In this document: in pieces, positions 30,002 through 38,337 of the stretch
Numbering within the stretch: the first letter of the stretch is position 1
Layout of the letters: each line of letters opens with the position of its first letter
From: Burkholderia pyrrocinia
Lineage (GTDB): Bacteria; Pseudomonadota; Gammaproteobacteria; Burkholderiales; Burkholderiaceae
DNA: 64,000 bases
NCBI RefSeq assembly: GCF_001028665.1
Contig: NZ_CP011504.1
Location: 434,001 to 498,000 of the forward strand
Reading direction: 5' to 3'
The notes under the pieces: model-generated
Database searches by the model: none
What the model was told of the DNA's origin: nothing
The model's input: only the letters and a program-made list of their open reading frames with translations
Program-made: the position numbers and the translations under genes

Positions 30002-30754
30002 CTAGTTCTTGGTCGCGTCGACCTTTACCTCAATCCTCGTATATTCCGGTCCTAGCAATTGCATTCGCTCAGTTTGCCCGCGCTCGTCCGTCATCCCGAC
30101 ATAGCGGGTCGCGCTCGTGGTGATTCGGTAACAAACGTGCGCAAGCGGCTTCGAGGAAGACCCAAGGAGCAACGCTTTATCTTCGGTGCGCGGTGTCCAT
30201 CTTTCCGTCGTGACGATACGCGCCGTTGCAGGCTGGCGCTCGTCGCCACAGGTAAAAAGATCGACGTCACGTGCGGGACCGGGTGTAGCCGCCGTAACTG
30301 CATAGCTGCTAACACCCCGCAAACCCGGTAGATTGCATAGACTCTGACAACCTTCCGATGGGCATTTCGGAACAAATTCAACGCCGACTTGATGCGCGTC
30401 GTCGGGGGCACGATTGCCGTCCTTGCCCTGAATGATCCGCTCGTGAATCCATACGTCCTGGGGATTCATTCCCAGTTGCACAAGGAAAGATTTCATCGCC
30501 TCGCCGCGCAATTTTGCCAACTCCTTCGGATTGCGCTCCCACGCAAACGCGGCCGCATCTACAGTTGCGGATGCCCCTTCACGCGTCCACTCTCTCGCAG
30601 TCAGGAAGTGCCTAACAAGGCTCAACCGATCGCTGTTGCCAATCTCGATAGAGTTCAACGCCAATTGCATATTGTCTTGTTCCAGAACCTTACATGCATA
30701 GGCCTGCGACGAGCAGTTCGCAAACACCAGAAGAAGCAATATCAATCGTTTCAT
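30002..30754 (-). CDS. Secreted protein with T6SS-type Ig-like C-terminal domain; candidate immunity protein
   Basis: The 250-residue protein has a signal peptide (MKRLILLLLVFANCSSQAYA), a central region with NPKELAKLRGEAMKSFLVQLGMNPQDVWIHERI that resembles an OmpA-type periplasmic fold, several cysteines (CPSEGCQSLCN), and a C-terminal domain PLAHVCYRITTSATRYVGMTDERGQTERM. That last domain is shared with the PAAR protein two genes upstream. Being periplasmic and last in the island, it is a plausible immunity protein for the M35-like peptidase, 13 bp upstream. The role is inference; it could also be a second effector or chaperone. Confidence 0.6.
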   Translation of the reverse strand: MKRLILLLLVFANCSSQAYACKVLEQDNMQLALNSIEIGNSDRLSLVRHFLTAREWTREGASATVDAAAFAWERNPKELAKLRGEAMKSFLVQLGMNPQDVWIHERIIQGKDGNRAPDDAHQVGVEFVPKCPSEGCQSLCNLPGLRGVSSYAVTAATPGPARDVDLFTCGDERQPATARIVTTERWTPRTEDKALLLGSSSKPLAHVCYRITTSATRYVGMTDERGQTERMQLLGPEYTRIEVKVDATKN

Positions 30755-30767
30755 TTTTTTGGACCGG

Positions 30768-31454
30768 TTAACGCGCCAAAACGAACCATGCGATGCTGTC
30801 TGCATTTCCAATAGCCTGCTCAGGATGTTCCTTCGCCAATCGTTCGCAAGCCCAACGACCATACGCGCCCGGGTAGTCCTCGGAACCAAACGTATCTATA
30901 AAATGCGAACACTCGTGAACTATCGTAAGTTGCTTCGAGGATAGATTGCTCGCGGAGCGATCAGGCAGCGAGCAGAAATGGATATTAATCGCAATCGTAT
31001 GCGTCGCAGTATCCGGACGACAGACGTGGGCCACTTCTCCGTCGAGACCCTTCATGTTTGGCAAGCAGCCAGTAGCCAAATCCGCGTCAGAGCCGGGACG
31101 CACGAAGTTCTTGGCGGTCAGGTCCGACATGACTGTCACGAGAGCCCTGAGGCCCGCAGTCAACCGGATTCTGATCGCGTTGTCAGGCGAACCAAACCAC
31201 ACGGCAACCCGGGCCTGTATATCGGGTGTCCAACGCGCCAGCTCGGCTATTCTCTGCTTGGTAATGACAACGGCCTCATCTCGCAACCCCAGAACAAGCT
31301 TCCTGAATTCTGCATCGGTCATGTTAGGGCAGATAGGCGGACCATTCAGTGACAACGGAATGACGACTTTCGAACCGCGGACCGTGTTCGACTCGCCCTT
31401 CCCGACGTGAATCCAGTCACCGTTGTCTTGCGTATTTGCATCGTCTGTTGCCAT
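30768..31454 (-). CDS. M35-like (aspzincin) zinc metallopeptidase, candidate T6SS effector
   Basis: The 228-residue protein carries HECSH at residues 180-184 (HExxH zinc site), followed by DTFGSEDYPGAYG (187-199), which matches the aspzincin GTxDxxYG-like motif, and a late NADSIAWF segment typical of lysine-specific/deuterolysin M35 peptidases. The N-terminal half (WIHVGKGESNTVRGSKVVIPLSLNGPPICPNMTDAEF) has no signal peptide, which fits delivery by PAAR/VgrG rather than Sec export. It follows the PAAR gene by 5 bp. It would cleave proteins in the target cell. The catalytic assignment is seen in sequence; the secretion role is inference. Confidence 0.72.
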   Translation of the reverse strand: MATDDANTQDNGDWIHVGKGESNTVRGSKVVIPLSLNGPPICPNMTDAEFRKLVLGLRDEAVVITKQRIAELARWTPDIQARVAVWFGSPDNAIRIRLTAGLRALVTVMSDLTAKNFVRPGSDADLATGCLPNMKGLDGEVAHVCRPDTATHTIAINIHFCSLPDRSASNLSSKQLTIVHECSHFIDTFGSEDYPGAYGRWACERLAKEHPEQAIGNADSIAWFVLAR

Positions 31455-31459
31455 GTTCT

Positions 31460-32002
31460 TTACTCTCCCACATGAATCTCGATGTCCATTGCTTCTCGGC
31501 TCGACGTAACAATTCGGCTGGTATGGCCGGTAGCATCCGTAGCGCCGCAGAATACTTTTCCGGACGCGGTACGGATGCGATATTTCACGTGTGCCAAGGG
31601 TCGGCCAGTATCGGCGTCGCACAGAAAAAATTGTTCGTCGTGTTCAGTGTGAATCTCCAACAACGAACGTGGAGTGCCTTTCCCCGTCAGCGCTGCCGCT
31701 TCCTCTGCCGTGAAAATCATCCTCATGTTGCGTTCCGCGTAGAAAACCGGCGGCGGGCTGCAGTTGCACACGTTGATATCGCCGCTCAATGCCCATTGCT
31801 TGCCGTTCGGGCCCGTGCCGGGCCAGCGCGGCCCCTTCGGCGCAATGAATCCTTCTTGCTTGCAAGCCGTGCAGTAGGTTTTCATGCCGAGCGTGGCGAT
31901 TTGTACTGCCGGCGGCGGATTAGAACAGGTCACTGTGTCGAGACCCTCGGTGATGATCGCGCTCCCGGCGCGGTCGCCCTGGGCGAGGAAAGACCGGATC
32001 AT
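31460..32002 (-). CDS. PAAR-domain protein with C-terminal Ig-like domain
   Basis: The 180-residue protein has an N-terminal PAAR module (MIRSFLAQGDRAGSAIITEGLDTVTCSNPPPAVQIA, about 1-90, ending INVCNCSPPPVFYAERN) with cysteines typical of zinc-binding PAAR tips, and a C-terminal transthyretin/Ig-like domain (FFLCDADTGRPLAHVKYRIRTASGKVFCGATDATGHTSRI, about 120-178) common on T6SS tip proteins. PAAR proteins cap the VgrG spike and carry effectors. Its start overlaps the upstream gene's stop by 4 bp. It likely delivers the M35-like peptidase encoded next. Confidence 0.8.
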   Translation of the reverse strand: MIRSFLAQGDRAGSAIITEGLDTVTCSNPPPAVQIATLGMKTYCTACKQEGFIAPKGPRWPGTGPNGKQWALSGDINVCNCSPPPVFYAERNMRMIFTAEEAAALTGKGTPRSLLEIHTEHDEQFFLCDADTGRPLAHVKYRIRTASGKVFCGATDATGHTSRIVTSSREAMDIEIHVGE

Positions 32003-32682
32003 GTCGCCGCCTCTTGGTCAACCACGGTCGCCAATTTCACCACCGTGAAGGTATCGGCGAAGCCCCTGCCTTCACGCTCCGGGGAGTCCGTCACCGCATC
32101 GCCGTTTGAGAGTTCGCTACCAACGAAGGCGAGCGGCGTGAAGTCCGGGTAATCCGCGATGCCAAGGCCGCTGATTATTCGGGCGGTTGAGCCGTCCTCA
32201 TAGTGGACGACGTTTCCCACGACAGCAGACTTGCCGAGCGATTCGCCCACGTCCCACGTGCCGGTTGCTTCGCGCAGCACGCCGCCCCTCGCGGTCGTCG
32301 CCCCTTTCACGGCCAGCCGATAGCGTGGGCGCGCGGGCGGCGGTACGTAGGCCGGATCGAACAAGCCGGGAATCGACTCGTCATCGGTTACCCGGATGCC
32401 GGCTCCGTCTTGTAACGTTTGAGTGATGACGTCGCCGTTGCTCAGTCGCGAGCCGACCAGCGCGATCGGCTTGCCCTCCGACGTGGCGGCAAATCCCGCC
32501 CCGTCGACGACAACGGCCTCGCTGCCGTCGTCGTATTGAACGACGTCGCCGACGCGGGCCAGCGTCAGCCCGCGATAGCTCGTCTTACCCGCGACTTCGG
32601 CAACCCAACCGCCGCGCTCGGTACGTGAGCCGATGGTCGCGAAAAGATGGGTAAAAGCCTTTGCTTCTTGTTCGTTCGTCAT
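31999..32682 (-). CDS. Protein with two PAAR-like modules
   Basis: The 227-residue protein contains two related segments, at about 15-85 (ATIGSRTERGGWVAEV...LARVGDVVQYDDGSEAVVVDGAG...ALVGSRLSNGDVI) and about 122-200 (TTARGGVLREATG...VVGNVVHYEDGSTARIISGLG...AFVGSELSNGDAV). Both resemble the PAAR-like repeats of Burkholderia T6SS proteins. It has no signal peptide. It is the first gene of a four-gene unit and may act as spike tip or adaptor. The start at 32682 has GGAGAGG upstream. Confidence 0.7.
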   Translation of the reverse strand: MTNEQEAKAFTHLFATIGSRTERGGWVAEVAGKTSYRGLTLARVGDVVQYDDGSEAVVVDGAGFAATSEGKPIALVGSRLSNGDVITQTLQDGAGIRVTDDESIPGLFDPAYVPPPARPRYRLAVKGATTARGGVLREATGTWDVGESLGKSAVVGNVVHYEDGSTARIISGLGIADYPDFTPLAFVGSELSNGDAVTDSPEREGRGFADTFTVVKLATVVDQEAAT

Positions 32683-33271
32683 CCTGCATCCCTCTCCGGT
32701 TAAGTGGGTGAAATGTGCTTCACGCCAACTTAAAGCCAACCCGACAGGGGGATCAATCGTCCGTGTACGAAAATTCAGCAACGATTATCTGGTATCCGAA
32801 CGAATGTCATGAAAAACTATCGAGCGCGCGGTTGTGACCATGATTTCCGGGTATTGGGCGTGGCGGTGTCGGGCCGGATGCCTGCGCTGTTCAAATTTTT
32901 TGTCCGCAATGCCCACACGACGCCCAGTTCGCCTAAAACGACTGAACGCCCGGTTTCACGAGTTCAAACGCCGGACGCACGTTTCCGGCGCTCGTCTTTA
33001 TCGACCGCTGACTCCCACCCGGATCTGCCGGGCGGTGGATTTCGTATTGGAGTTGCGCGGGACCACGCTGCGCGATGACAGGACCCGCCATCCGGGGACG
33101 CGTAGCGCACTGCTACAATCGGCCCTCAGGTCGCCACGATTGTTGAACACAGCGCGGAAACTGGGGCGATCACAGGCTTGTGGGCGGACACTCCGGGGCG
33201 AGTTCAGGCGCGATGTCGCCTGCCAGATGCGACAGCACGCGCCAAACACGTCCCCGTGCCAAACACATCGC
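32683..33271. other. Gene-free stretch at the PAAR island border
   Basis: About 590 bp without a convincing gene on either strand. It holds the promoter of the PAAR unit (minus strand) and an isolated + strand TACAAT near 33110, with no gene behind it. Base composition changes from AT-richer (32690-32960) to GC-rich here, marking the island edge. Confidence 0.5.
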
Positions 33272-34462
33272 TCACGTTTGCCCGCTCCTCATCCGCCGCC
33301 GCCGTTCGAGCCAGTCGAGCAGTTGCCGCCCGTCGCGTTCGCCGAACCAGCGCGCGTGCCCGATCAGGTAGCCGTCGTACGCGATGTCGACGATGGCCGG
33401 CGCATCGATGATGCAGCCGAAATACGCGACTTCCGACAGCGCGAACTCCGTATGCACGATCGGCAGCAGCGCGACCAGCGCCGCATACGCGTCGTCGCTC
33501 AGCGGTTCGAGCGATTCGTAGCCGTCCAGCAGCGCGTCGATCTGCTCGTATTCGATGCGCCGCGCGTCGGCCGGCGCCATCCAGTCGACCGTATTGCGCT
33601 CGATCGCGAGCGCGAGGTCCATCACCGCGCAGGTGCGATCCGACAGCCCGAAATCGAGCACGGTCCGCACCTGCGCGCCGGGCCCCGCATCGGTCCACAG
33701 CAGGTTCGACGCATGCCAGTCGCCGTGCGTCCACAGCGGCGTCAACGCGGGCAGCAGCGGCACGAGGCGCGCGTGATACGGGCCGATCGCGTCGGCAACG
33801 TCGCCGCGCCAGTCGCGCGCGCCGAGCGCACGCACGAGCAGCGGCTGCGTTTCGACCCAGCGTTCGAGCGCGCCCGCCAGATCGGCGGACGACAGCACGC
33901 GGAAACTCGACAGCAGCGTGCGCACGGGCCGCGCGGGCGCATCGTAGCCGGCCGACGCGCGATGCAGCTCGGCCAGCGCGCGGCCGGCCGCGTACGCATG
34001 CGACGGATGCGTGAACGGCTGCCACGACATCACGCCGCGATACGGGTCGACGCCGGGCGCGAGCACGTGCACCTCGTAGGTCCATTCGCCGGATGCGAAC
34101 GCGGTCGCGCCGTCGCGACCGGCGAGCACGTCGACCACCGGCATGCCGCGTGCGCGCAGATGCGCGATGAAGCGATGTTCTTCCTCCAGCCCCGCGACAT
34201 CGCGCAGGCTCACGTGATGACGCTTGACGAACAGCCCGCGCCCGTCCGCCATCCGCACGAGCACGGCCGCCGCGAACTGCCGCGGGCTGTGCCACGTCAG
34301 CCGGGCCGGCTCGCCAGCGCCGTCGATCCGCGCGAGCACCGCCGCCACCTCGTCGTGCGTCATCAGCGGCCAGTCGCGTTCGGCCTGCTCGCCGTCGACG
34401 CCGAATTGCGGCGGCGCGACGTCACGCGATATGGACCCGTCCGGCTCGAGTGGGAATGACAT
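33272..34462 (-). CDS. APH-fold small-molecule kinase (choline/thiamine/nucleoside kinase-like)
   Basis: The 396-residue protein has the aminoglycoside-phosphotransferase fold: a nucleotide-binding N-lobe (GLFVKRHHVSL, Lys in the expected place), the catalytic loop THGDWHASNLLW (about 258-269), and the metal-binding Asp in VLDFGLSD. Related kinases phosphorylate choline, thiamine, homoserine or sugars. It is the last gene of a TonB receptor-PnuC-kinase unit, so phosphorylation and trapping of an imported vitamin or nucleoside (nicotinamide riboside or thiamine) is likely. The start at 34462 has GGAG upstream. It is longer than typical NR kinases. Confidence 0.72.
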   Translation of the reverse strand: MSFPLEPDGSISRDVAPPQFGVDGEQAERDWPLMTHDEVAAVLARIDGAGEPARLTWHSPRQFAAAVLVRMADGRGLFVKRHHVSLRDVAGLEEEHRFIAHLRARGMPVVDVLAGRDGATAFASGEWTYEVHVLAPGVDPYRGVMSWQPFTHPSHAYAAGRALAELHRASAGYDAPARPVRTLLSSFRVLSSADLAGALERWVETQPLLVRALGARDWRGDVADAIGPYHARLVPLLPALTPLWTHGDWHASNLLWTDAGPGAQVRTVLDFGLSDRTCAVMDLALAIERNTVDWMAPADARRIEYEQIDALLDGYESLEPLSDDAYAALVALLPIVHTEFALSEVAYFGCIIDAPAIVDIAYDGYLIGHARWFGERDGRQLLDWLERRRRMRSGQT

Positions 34463-34498
34463 GAACGACGTTGCTCCGTAGTTGAATCGGCGCGTGAA

Positions 34499-35131
34499 TC
34501 AGCGCGCGCCGCCGCCCGACGCGAGCGTGCCGCCGGCCGCCGCGCGCAGCGTCGCGGCCGTCCGGCTCCAGTCGCGCCAGCCGACGACGGCGAGCCCGAT
34601 GAACAGCGCATAGAGTCCGGCCGTCAGATACAGCGCCTTGAACACGAACATCCCGACGTACACGACGTTCACGACGATCCACAGCCCCCACGACGCGATG
34701 TAGCGCCGCGCGGTCCAGTATTGCGCGACGAGGCTGAACGCGGTCAGCGACGCATCGACGAACGGCAGCGCCGCATCGGTCCAGCGCGCCATCATGCCGC
34801 CGAGCAGCGCGCTGCCGACGACGGCCGCGATCAGGTCGGGCAGCATCTGGCGCGGCCGCACGCCCGTGACGGGCGCCACGTCGCCGGCCGGCGCCGCGCC
34901 GCCGCCGGCTTCGCTCGCGCGCTGCGCGAGCCAGCGCTGCCAGCCGTACACCTGCAGCACCGCGAACGCGCCCTGCAGCAGCATGTCCGAGTACAGCTTC
35001 GCGTCGAAGAAGATCCAGCCGTACAGCGCGACCGACGCGAGCCCGACCGGCCAGCACAGCATGCGCCGCTTCGCGGTCAGCCAGATCGCGAGCGCGCTGA
35101 CGATCACGCCGGCGATTTCGAGTGGGGACAT
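34499..35131 (-). CDS. pnuC: PnuC-family vitamin/nucleoside transporter
   Basis: The 210-residue membrane protein has about seven helices with PnuC hallmarks CWPVGLASVALYGWIFFDAKLYSDMLLQ (about 26-53) and the conserved aromatic-rich segment SLVAQYWTARRYIASWGLWIVVNVVYVGMF (about 135-164). The family moves nicotinamide riboside, thiamine (PnuT) or riboflavin by facilitated diffusion, driven by phosphorylation inside the cell. A kinase gene follows by 36 bp and an outer-membrane receptor precedes by about 60 bp, consistent with that mechanism. Which vitamin is moved cannot be decided from sequence. Confidence 0.85.
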   Translation of the reverse strand: MSPLEIAGVIVSALAIWLTAKRRMLCWPVGLASVALYGWIFFDAKLYSDMLLQGAFAVLQVYGWQRWLAQRASEAGGGAAPAGDVAPVTGVRPRQMLPDLIAAVVGSALLGGMMARWTDAALPFVDASLTAFSLVAQYWTARRYIASWGLWIVVNVVYVGMFVFKALYLTAGLYALFIGLAVVGWRDWSRTAATLRAAAGGTLASGGGAR

Positions 35132-35190
35132 CGTCTGTGCTCTCCTGGTTAGCTGCCGGGGCCGCGCGTCACGCAACCGGTTCCGGACGA

Positions 35191-37422
35191 TCAGAAATCA
35201 TAGGTCAACGACACGCGCGCGGTGCGCGGCGCACCCGGGAACAGGTACGCGTCGCCCTGCTGCTCGCCCGCGTCGCGCCAGTAGAACTTGTTGAACAGAT
35301 TGTCCACCGATACGCGCAGCACCGTGCGATGGCCGCCGATCTTCGTCGTATAGCGCGCGCCGAGATTGAACACGAACCACGACGGCACGCGCGCGGTGCC
35401 TTCCTCGTTCGCGTTGCGGGCCGCGCTGTACTCGACGCCGCCGAGCACGTTCAGGCCGGCGACGCCCGGCACCGCGTAGTCTGCATACAGCGACGCGCGC
35501 AGCGCGGGCACGTTGATGATCTGGTGTCCTTCGTAGGCCGGCGAACCCGAATCGACCGCGCGGGCGCGAATCGCCGCGACGCTGGCCGTCAGCGCGAGCC
35601 GCTCGGTCACGCGCCCGGCCGCGCCGAGTTCGATCCCCTGGTGCCGCTGCGTGCCGCGCTGCACGAACGTGTAAGTCGTGCCCGACGCGTCCGGGTCGGC
35701 GAACTGGAACGGCTTGCTGATCGAGAACACGGCGGCCGTGAGGCTCAGCCGGTCGAGCCAGTCGTATTTCGCGCCGACCTCGATCTGATGCGATTCGACG
35801 GGCGGCAGGAACGCGTACGCGTTGGTCGCGCGCACCGGCGCCTGATCGCCGAGCGACAGCGCCTTGCTGTACGACGCGTACAGCGACAGCACGTTCACCG
35901 GCTTGTAGACGAGCGCGACCTGCGGCAGGAACACCGAGCGGTCGGTACGCGTATCCGCGCCATCGAGGCTGCTCCAGCTGCGCTGGCGCAGCAGCACTTC
36001 CTTGCCGCCCGCGAGCACCTGCCAGTGTTCGCCGATGCTGATGCGATCGAGCCCGAACACGCCGTACTGCCGCGCGTCGAGGCGCGGATACGACGGCCCG
36101 GGCGAATTCGGCGACGGCGGGAACGCCACGTCGGGCCCGTAGATGTTCTCGCTGCCCACGTAGTCGTACACGGCGTCGGCCATGTGCACGACGCGGCGCT
36201 GCACGCTCACGCCGAGCGTCAGCTCGTGCCGCAGCGGCCCCGTCGCGAACTTGCCGGTCGTGACCGCGCGCAGGTCGTCGTTGCGCCGGTATTCGCCGGG
36301 GCTGCGGAAGTCGTACACGTCGTAGTCGCCGTTCGCACCGAAGAAGAACGGCGACGTCGCGCCGGCCGCGCAGCTTGCCGCGTACGAGCAGCCGTACGCG
36401 AACGCGCTGTTGTCGTCGATCATCGTGCGGCTGCGGCCGGCTGCGATGTATGCCTTCCAGTCGTCGTTGAACTGGTAGTCGAAGCGCGCGTTCAGGTTCA
36501 GCGCGTCGGTCGTCACCGGTTTCGCCCACGGCTGCGTGCCGAGCGCCTTCGACGTGGTCTTGACCGACGGCACCACGGTGCCGCCGAGCAGCTGGTAGCC
36601 GGGCGCGGAACGCTGGATCCACTGCTGGAATTCAGCATTGAGCTGCAGGCTCGCACGCGGGCTGATGTCCCAGTCGGCGGCGATCGAGCCGAACGTGCGC
36701 CGCCCGTTCGTGCCGTCGATGTACGAGTGCATGTTCTCCTTCGCGGCATTGATCCGGAAGCCGAACTGATTGTCGGGGCCGAAGCGGCGGCCGAGATCGA
36801 CGGCCGCCGACGTCGAGCCGCGGCTGTCGACGCCGCCCGTCACGCTCGCGACGTTCGCGGAGCGCTTCGTCACGAAGTTGATCACGCCGCCCGGCGCGAC
36901 GACGCCGCTGTCGATGCCGGCGAGCCCCTTCAGGATCTCGACGCGCTCCTTGTTCTCGAGCGGCACGTTCTGCTCGCCGGACACCGTCAGCCCGTCGATC
37001 CGGATCGCGCTCGCGAGATCGACCGGAAAGCCGCGGATCGCGAAGCCTTCGAAATAGCCGACCGGCGCGTAGTCGTTGACGACCGACGCGTCGTTGCGCA
37101 CGACGTCGCTGAGCCGCTTCGCCTGCTGGTCGTCGAGTTGCGCGCGCGTGACGACGCTCACCGATGCCGGCGTATCGCGCAGCGGCGTGTCGTCGAGCCC
37201 CGCGACCGACGCGTTGCGCACGCGAAACGCGGTGCCGCGCTCGCCGTTCACCGTGATCGTCGGCAGCGTCGCGCTGCCGGCCGCATCGGCGTCCGGTGCC
37301 GGCGCATCGCCCTGGGCTGCGGCAGCCTGCGCCGCGAAAAGCGTGATGCCGAGACCGACGCCGAGCCCGACCTTCGCGCGCCGCCGCCGTGCGGGCGACG
37401 CTGTTGTTTTATTCACCGTCAT
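35191..37422 (-). CDS. TonB-dependent outer-membrane receptor
   Basis: The 743-residue protein has a signal peptide with an Arg-rich n-region (TASPARRRRAKVGLGVGLG...AAQAAAAQ), a TonB-box-like segment near LPTITVNGE, a plug domain (DTPASVSVVTRAQLDDQQAKRLSDVVRND...IRGFPVD...ILKGLAGIDSGVVAPGGVINFVTK) and a beta-barrel ending in an aromatic residue (ARVSLTYDF). The sequence resembles siderophore-type receptors, but its linkage to PnuC and a kinase suggests uptake of a vitamin, nucleoside or cofactor precursor. No Fur box is seen upstream. The start was placed at 37422 because a signal peptide follows; the ribosome binding site is weak. Confidence 0.85.
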   Translation of the reverse strand: MTVNKTTASPARRRRAKVGLGVGLGITLFAAQAAAAQGDAPAPDADAAGSATLPTITVNGERGTAFRVRNASVAGLDDTPLRDTPASVSVVTRAQLDDQQAKRLSDVVRNDASVVNDYAPVGYFEGFAIRGFPVDLASAIRIDGLTVSGEQNVPLENKERVEILKGLAGIDSGVVAPGGVINFVTKRSANVASVTGGVDSRGSTSAAVDLGRRFGPDNQFGFRINAAKENMHSYIDGTNGRRTFGSIAADWDISPRASLQLNAEFQQWIQRSAPGYQLLGGTVVPSVKTTSKALGTQPWAKPVTTDALNLNARFDYQFNDDWKAYIAAGRSRTMIDDNSAFAYGCSYAASCAAGATSPFFFGANGDYDVYDFRSPGEYRRNDDLRAVTTGKFATGPLRHELTLGVSVQRRVVHMADAVYDYVGSENIYGPDVAFPPSPNSPGPSYPRLDARQYGVFGLDRISIGEHWQVLAGGKEVLLRQRSWSSLDGADTRTDRSVFLPQVALVYKPVNVLSLYASYSKALSLGDQAPVRATNAYAFLPPVESHQIEVGAKYDWLDRLSLTAAVFSISKPFQFADPDASGTTYTFVQRGTQRHQGIELGAAGRVTERLALTASVAAIRARAVDSGSPAYEGHQIINVPALRASLYADYAVPGVAGLNVLGGVEYSAARNANEEGTARVPSWFVFNLGARYTTKIGGHRTVLRVSVDNLFNKFYWRDAGEQQGDAYLFPGAPRTARVSLTYDF

Positions 37423-38010
37423 TGTTCTGGATGGAAAACTCGCCACTCGACCCTGTCGAAACACGTTACGAAGCTGCGAAGCGCCCGCCCGCGGACGACT
37501 CTTCACCCGCCGGCGTATCCGGCCGGCACGACATTCATCGGACGAATCGGACGAGACGGCACGCATGCGTGCCGGTCGATCAGGAAGACGCAGGATGGGA
37601 CATCGGATTCGGGTGACGCACCGGGAGCCGACGCAGCCGTCGACGGGTTCGTCGGGTGCCTGTCGGGCGGCCGGCTGCATCGCGCGGTCGTGTCATGCGG
37701 GGGACGCTTCGAACGCCCCGGTGCGGGCGCCGGGCAGTTGCGCGCGCCGTTCGTCGGAACGGCGGCCTGCCCTGCGCGCGCGACATCGCGGCGTGGCGCG
37801 CATTTTACCCCGGGCGGGGGTCGAGACCCTGGAATCGGGTGGAACGGACGGCGGGGAGGGAGAAACGCGGTCGGGCGGGACGACAAAGGCGGCAATGCGA
37901 CCACCACGTGCGTCGCGCCGGGCAAGCTTGCAGACCGGAGCGGTCACGCGCCGGTCACGCGGGCGGAAACCGGAGCGGGCGCGATAGCCCGCTCGCGGTT
38001 CATGCGCCGC
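37423..38010. other. Long leader upstream of the TonB receptor
   Basis: About 590 bp without a credible gene. On the minus strand a TAAAAT (37802-37807) could be a -10 box, which would give a structured GC-rich leader of about 370 nt before the receptor. I looked for THI-box and B12-box sequences and saw neither; another RNA regulator is possible but not shown. Confidence 0.4.
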
Positions 38011-38214
38011 TCAGAACCCCTGCATCGTCACGGTCGGATCGACGACCAGATGCACGACGCCGTAGATGACCGCGCCGACCAGCAGCGCGAGGATGATCGC
38101 CACGAACGGCAGCAGCGTGAAGTTGACGTTCGCGAGATCCGCCGCGTGCGCCTTGCTGTTGCGTACGCCGAAGAAACTCCACAGGACCAGCTTGATCATG
38201 CCGAGCAGTTTCAT
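38011..38214 (-). CDS. DUF2970 small membrane protein
   Basis: The 67-residue protein has the DUF2970 pattern LGMIKLVLWSFFGVRNSKAHAADLANVNFTLLPFVAIILALLVGAVIYGVVHLVV, with one or two membrane segments at the C-terminal side. Family members are small inner-membrane proteins of unknown function in beta-proteobacteria. The ATG has AAAGGAG upstream. It stands upstream-divided from the large flavoprotein gene by about 120 bp. Confidence 0.8.
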   Translation of the reverse strand: MKLLGMIKLVLWSFFGVRNSKAHAADLANVNFTLLPFVAIILALLVGAVIYGVVHLVVDPTVTMQGF

Positions 38215-38337
38215 GATTGCGCTCCTTTAATCGAATCGGTTGACGCTATCGTCGATCCGACCGGCATCCGAAAAAAGAAGCAGTTGCGTGCGCTTTTCGC
38301 GCAGCAGGCCGTCTGCGGCGGCATGTCGCAGGTACTG

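Noticed and set aside
30002..32682. Part of a full type VI secretion gene cluster
   Set aside because: No VgrG, Hcp, sheath or baseplate genes are within the window, so it is treated as an orphan cargo module.
37423..38010. TPP or cobalamin riboswitch before the TonB receptor
   Set aside because: The conserved THI-box and B12-box strings were not found on the minus strand. A covariance scan is still needed.
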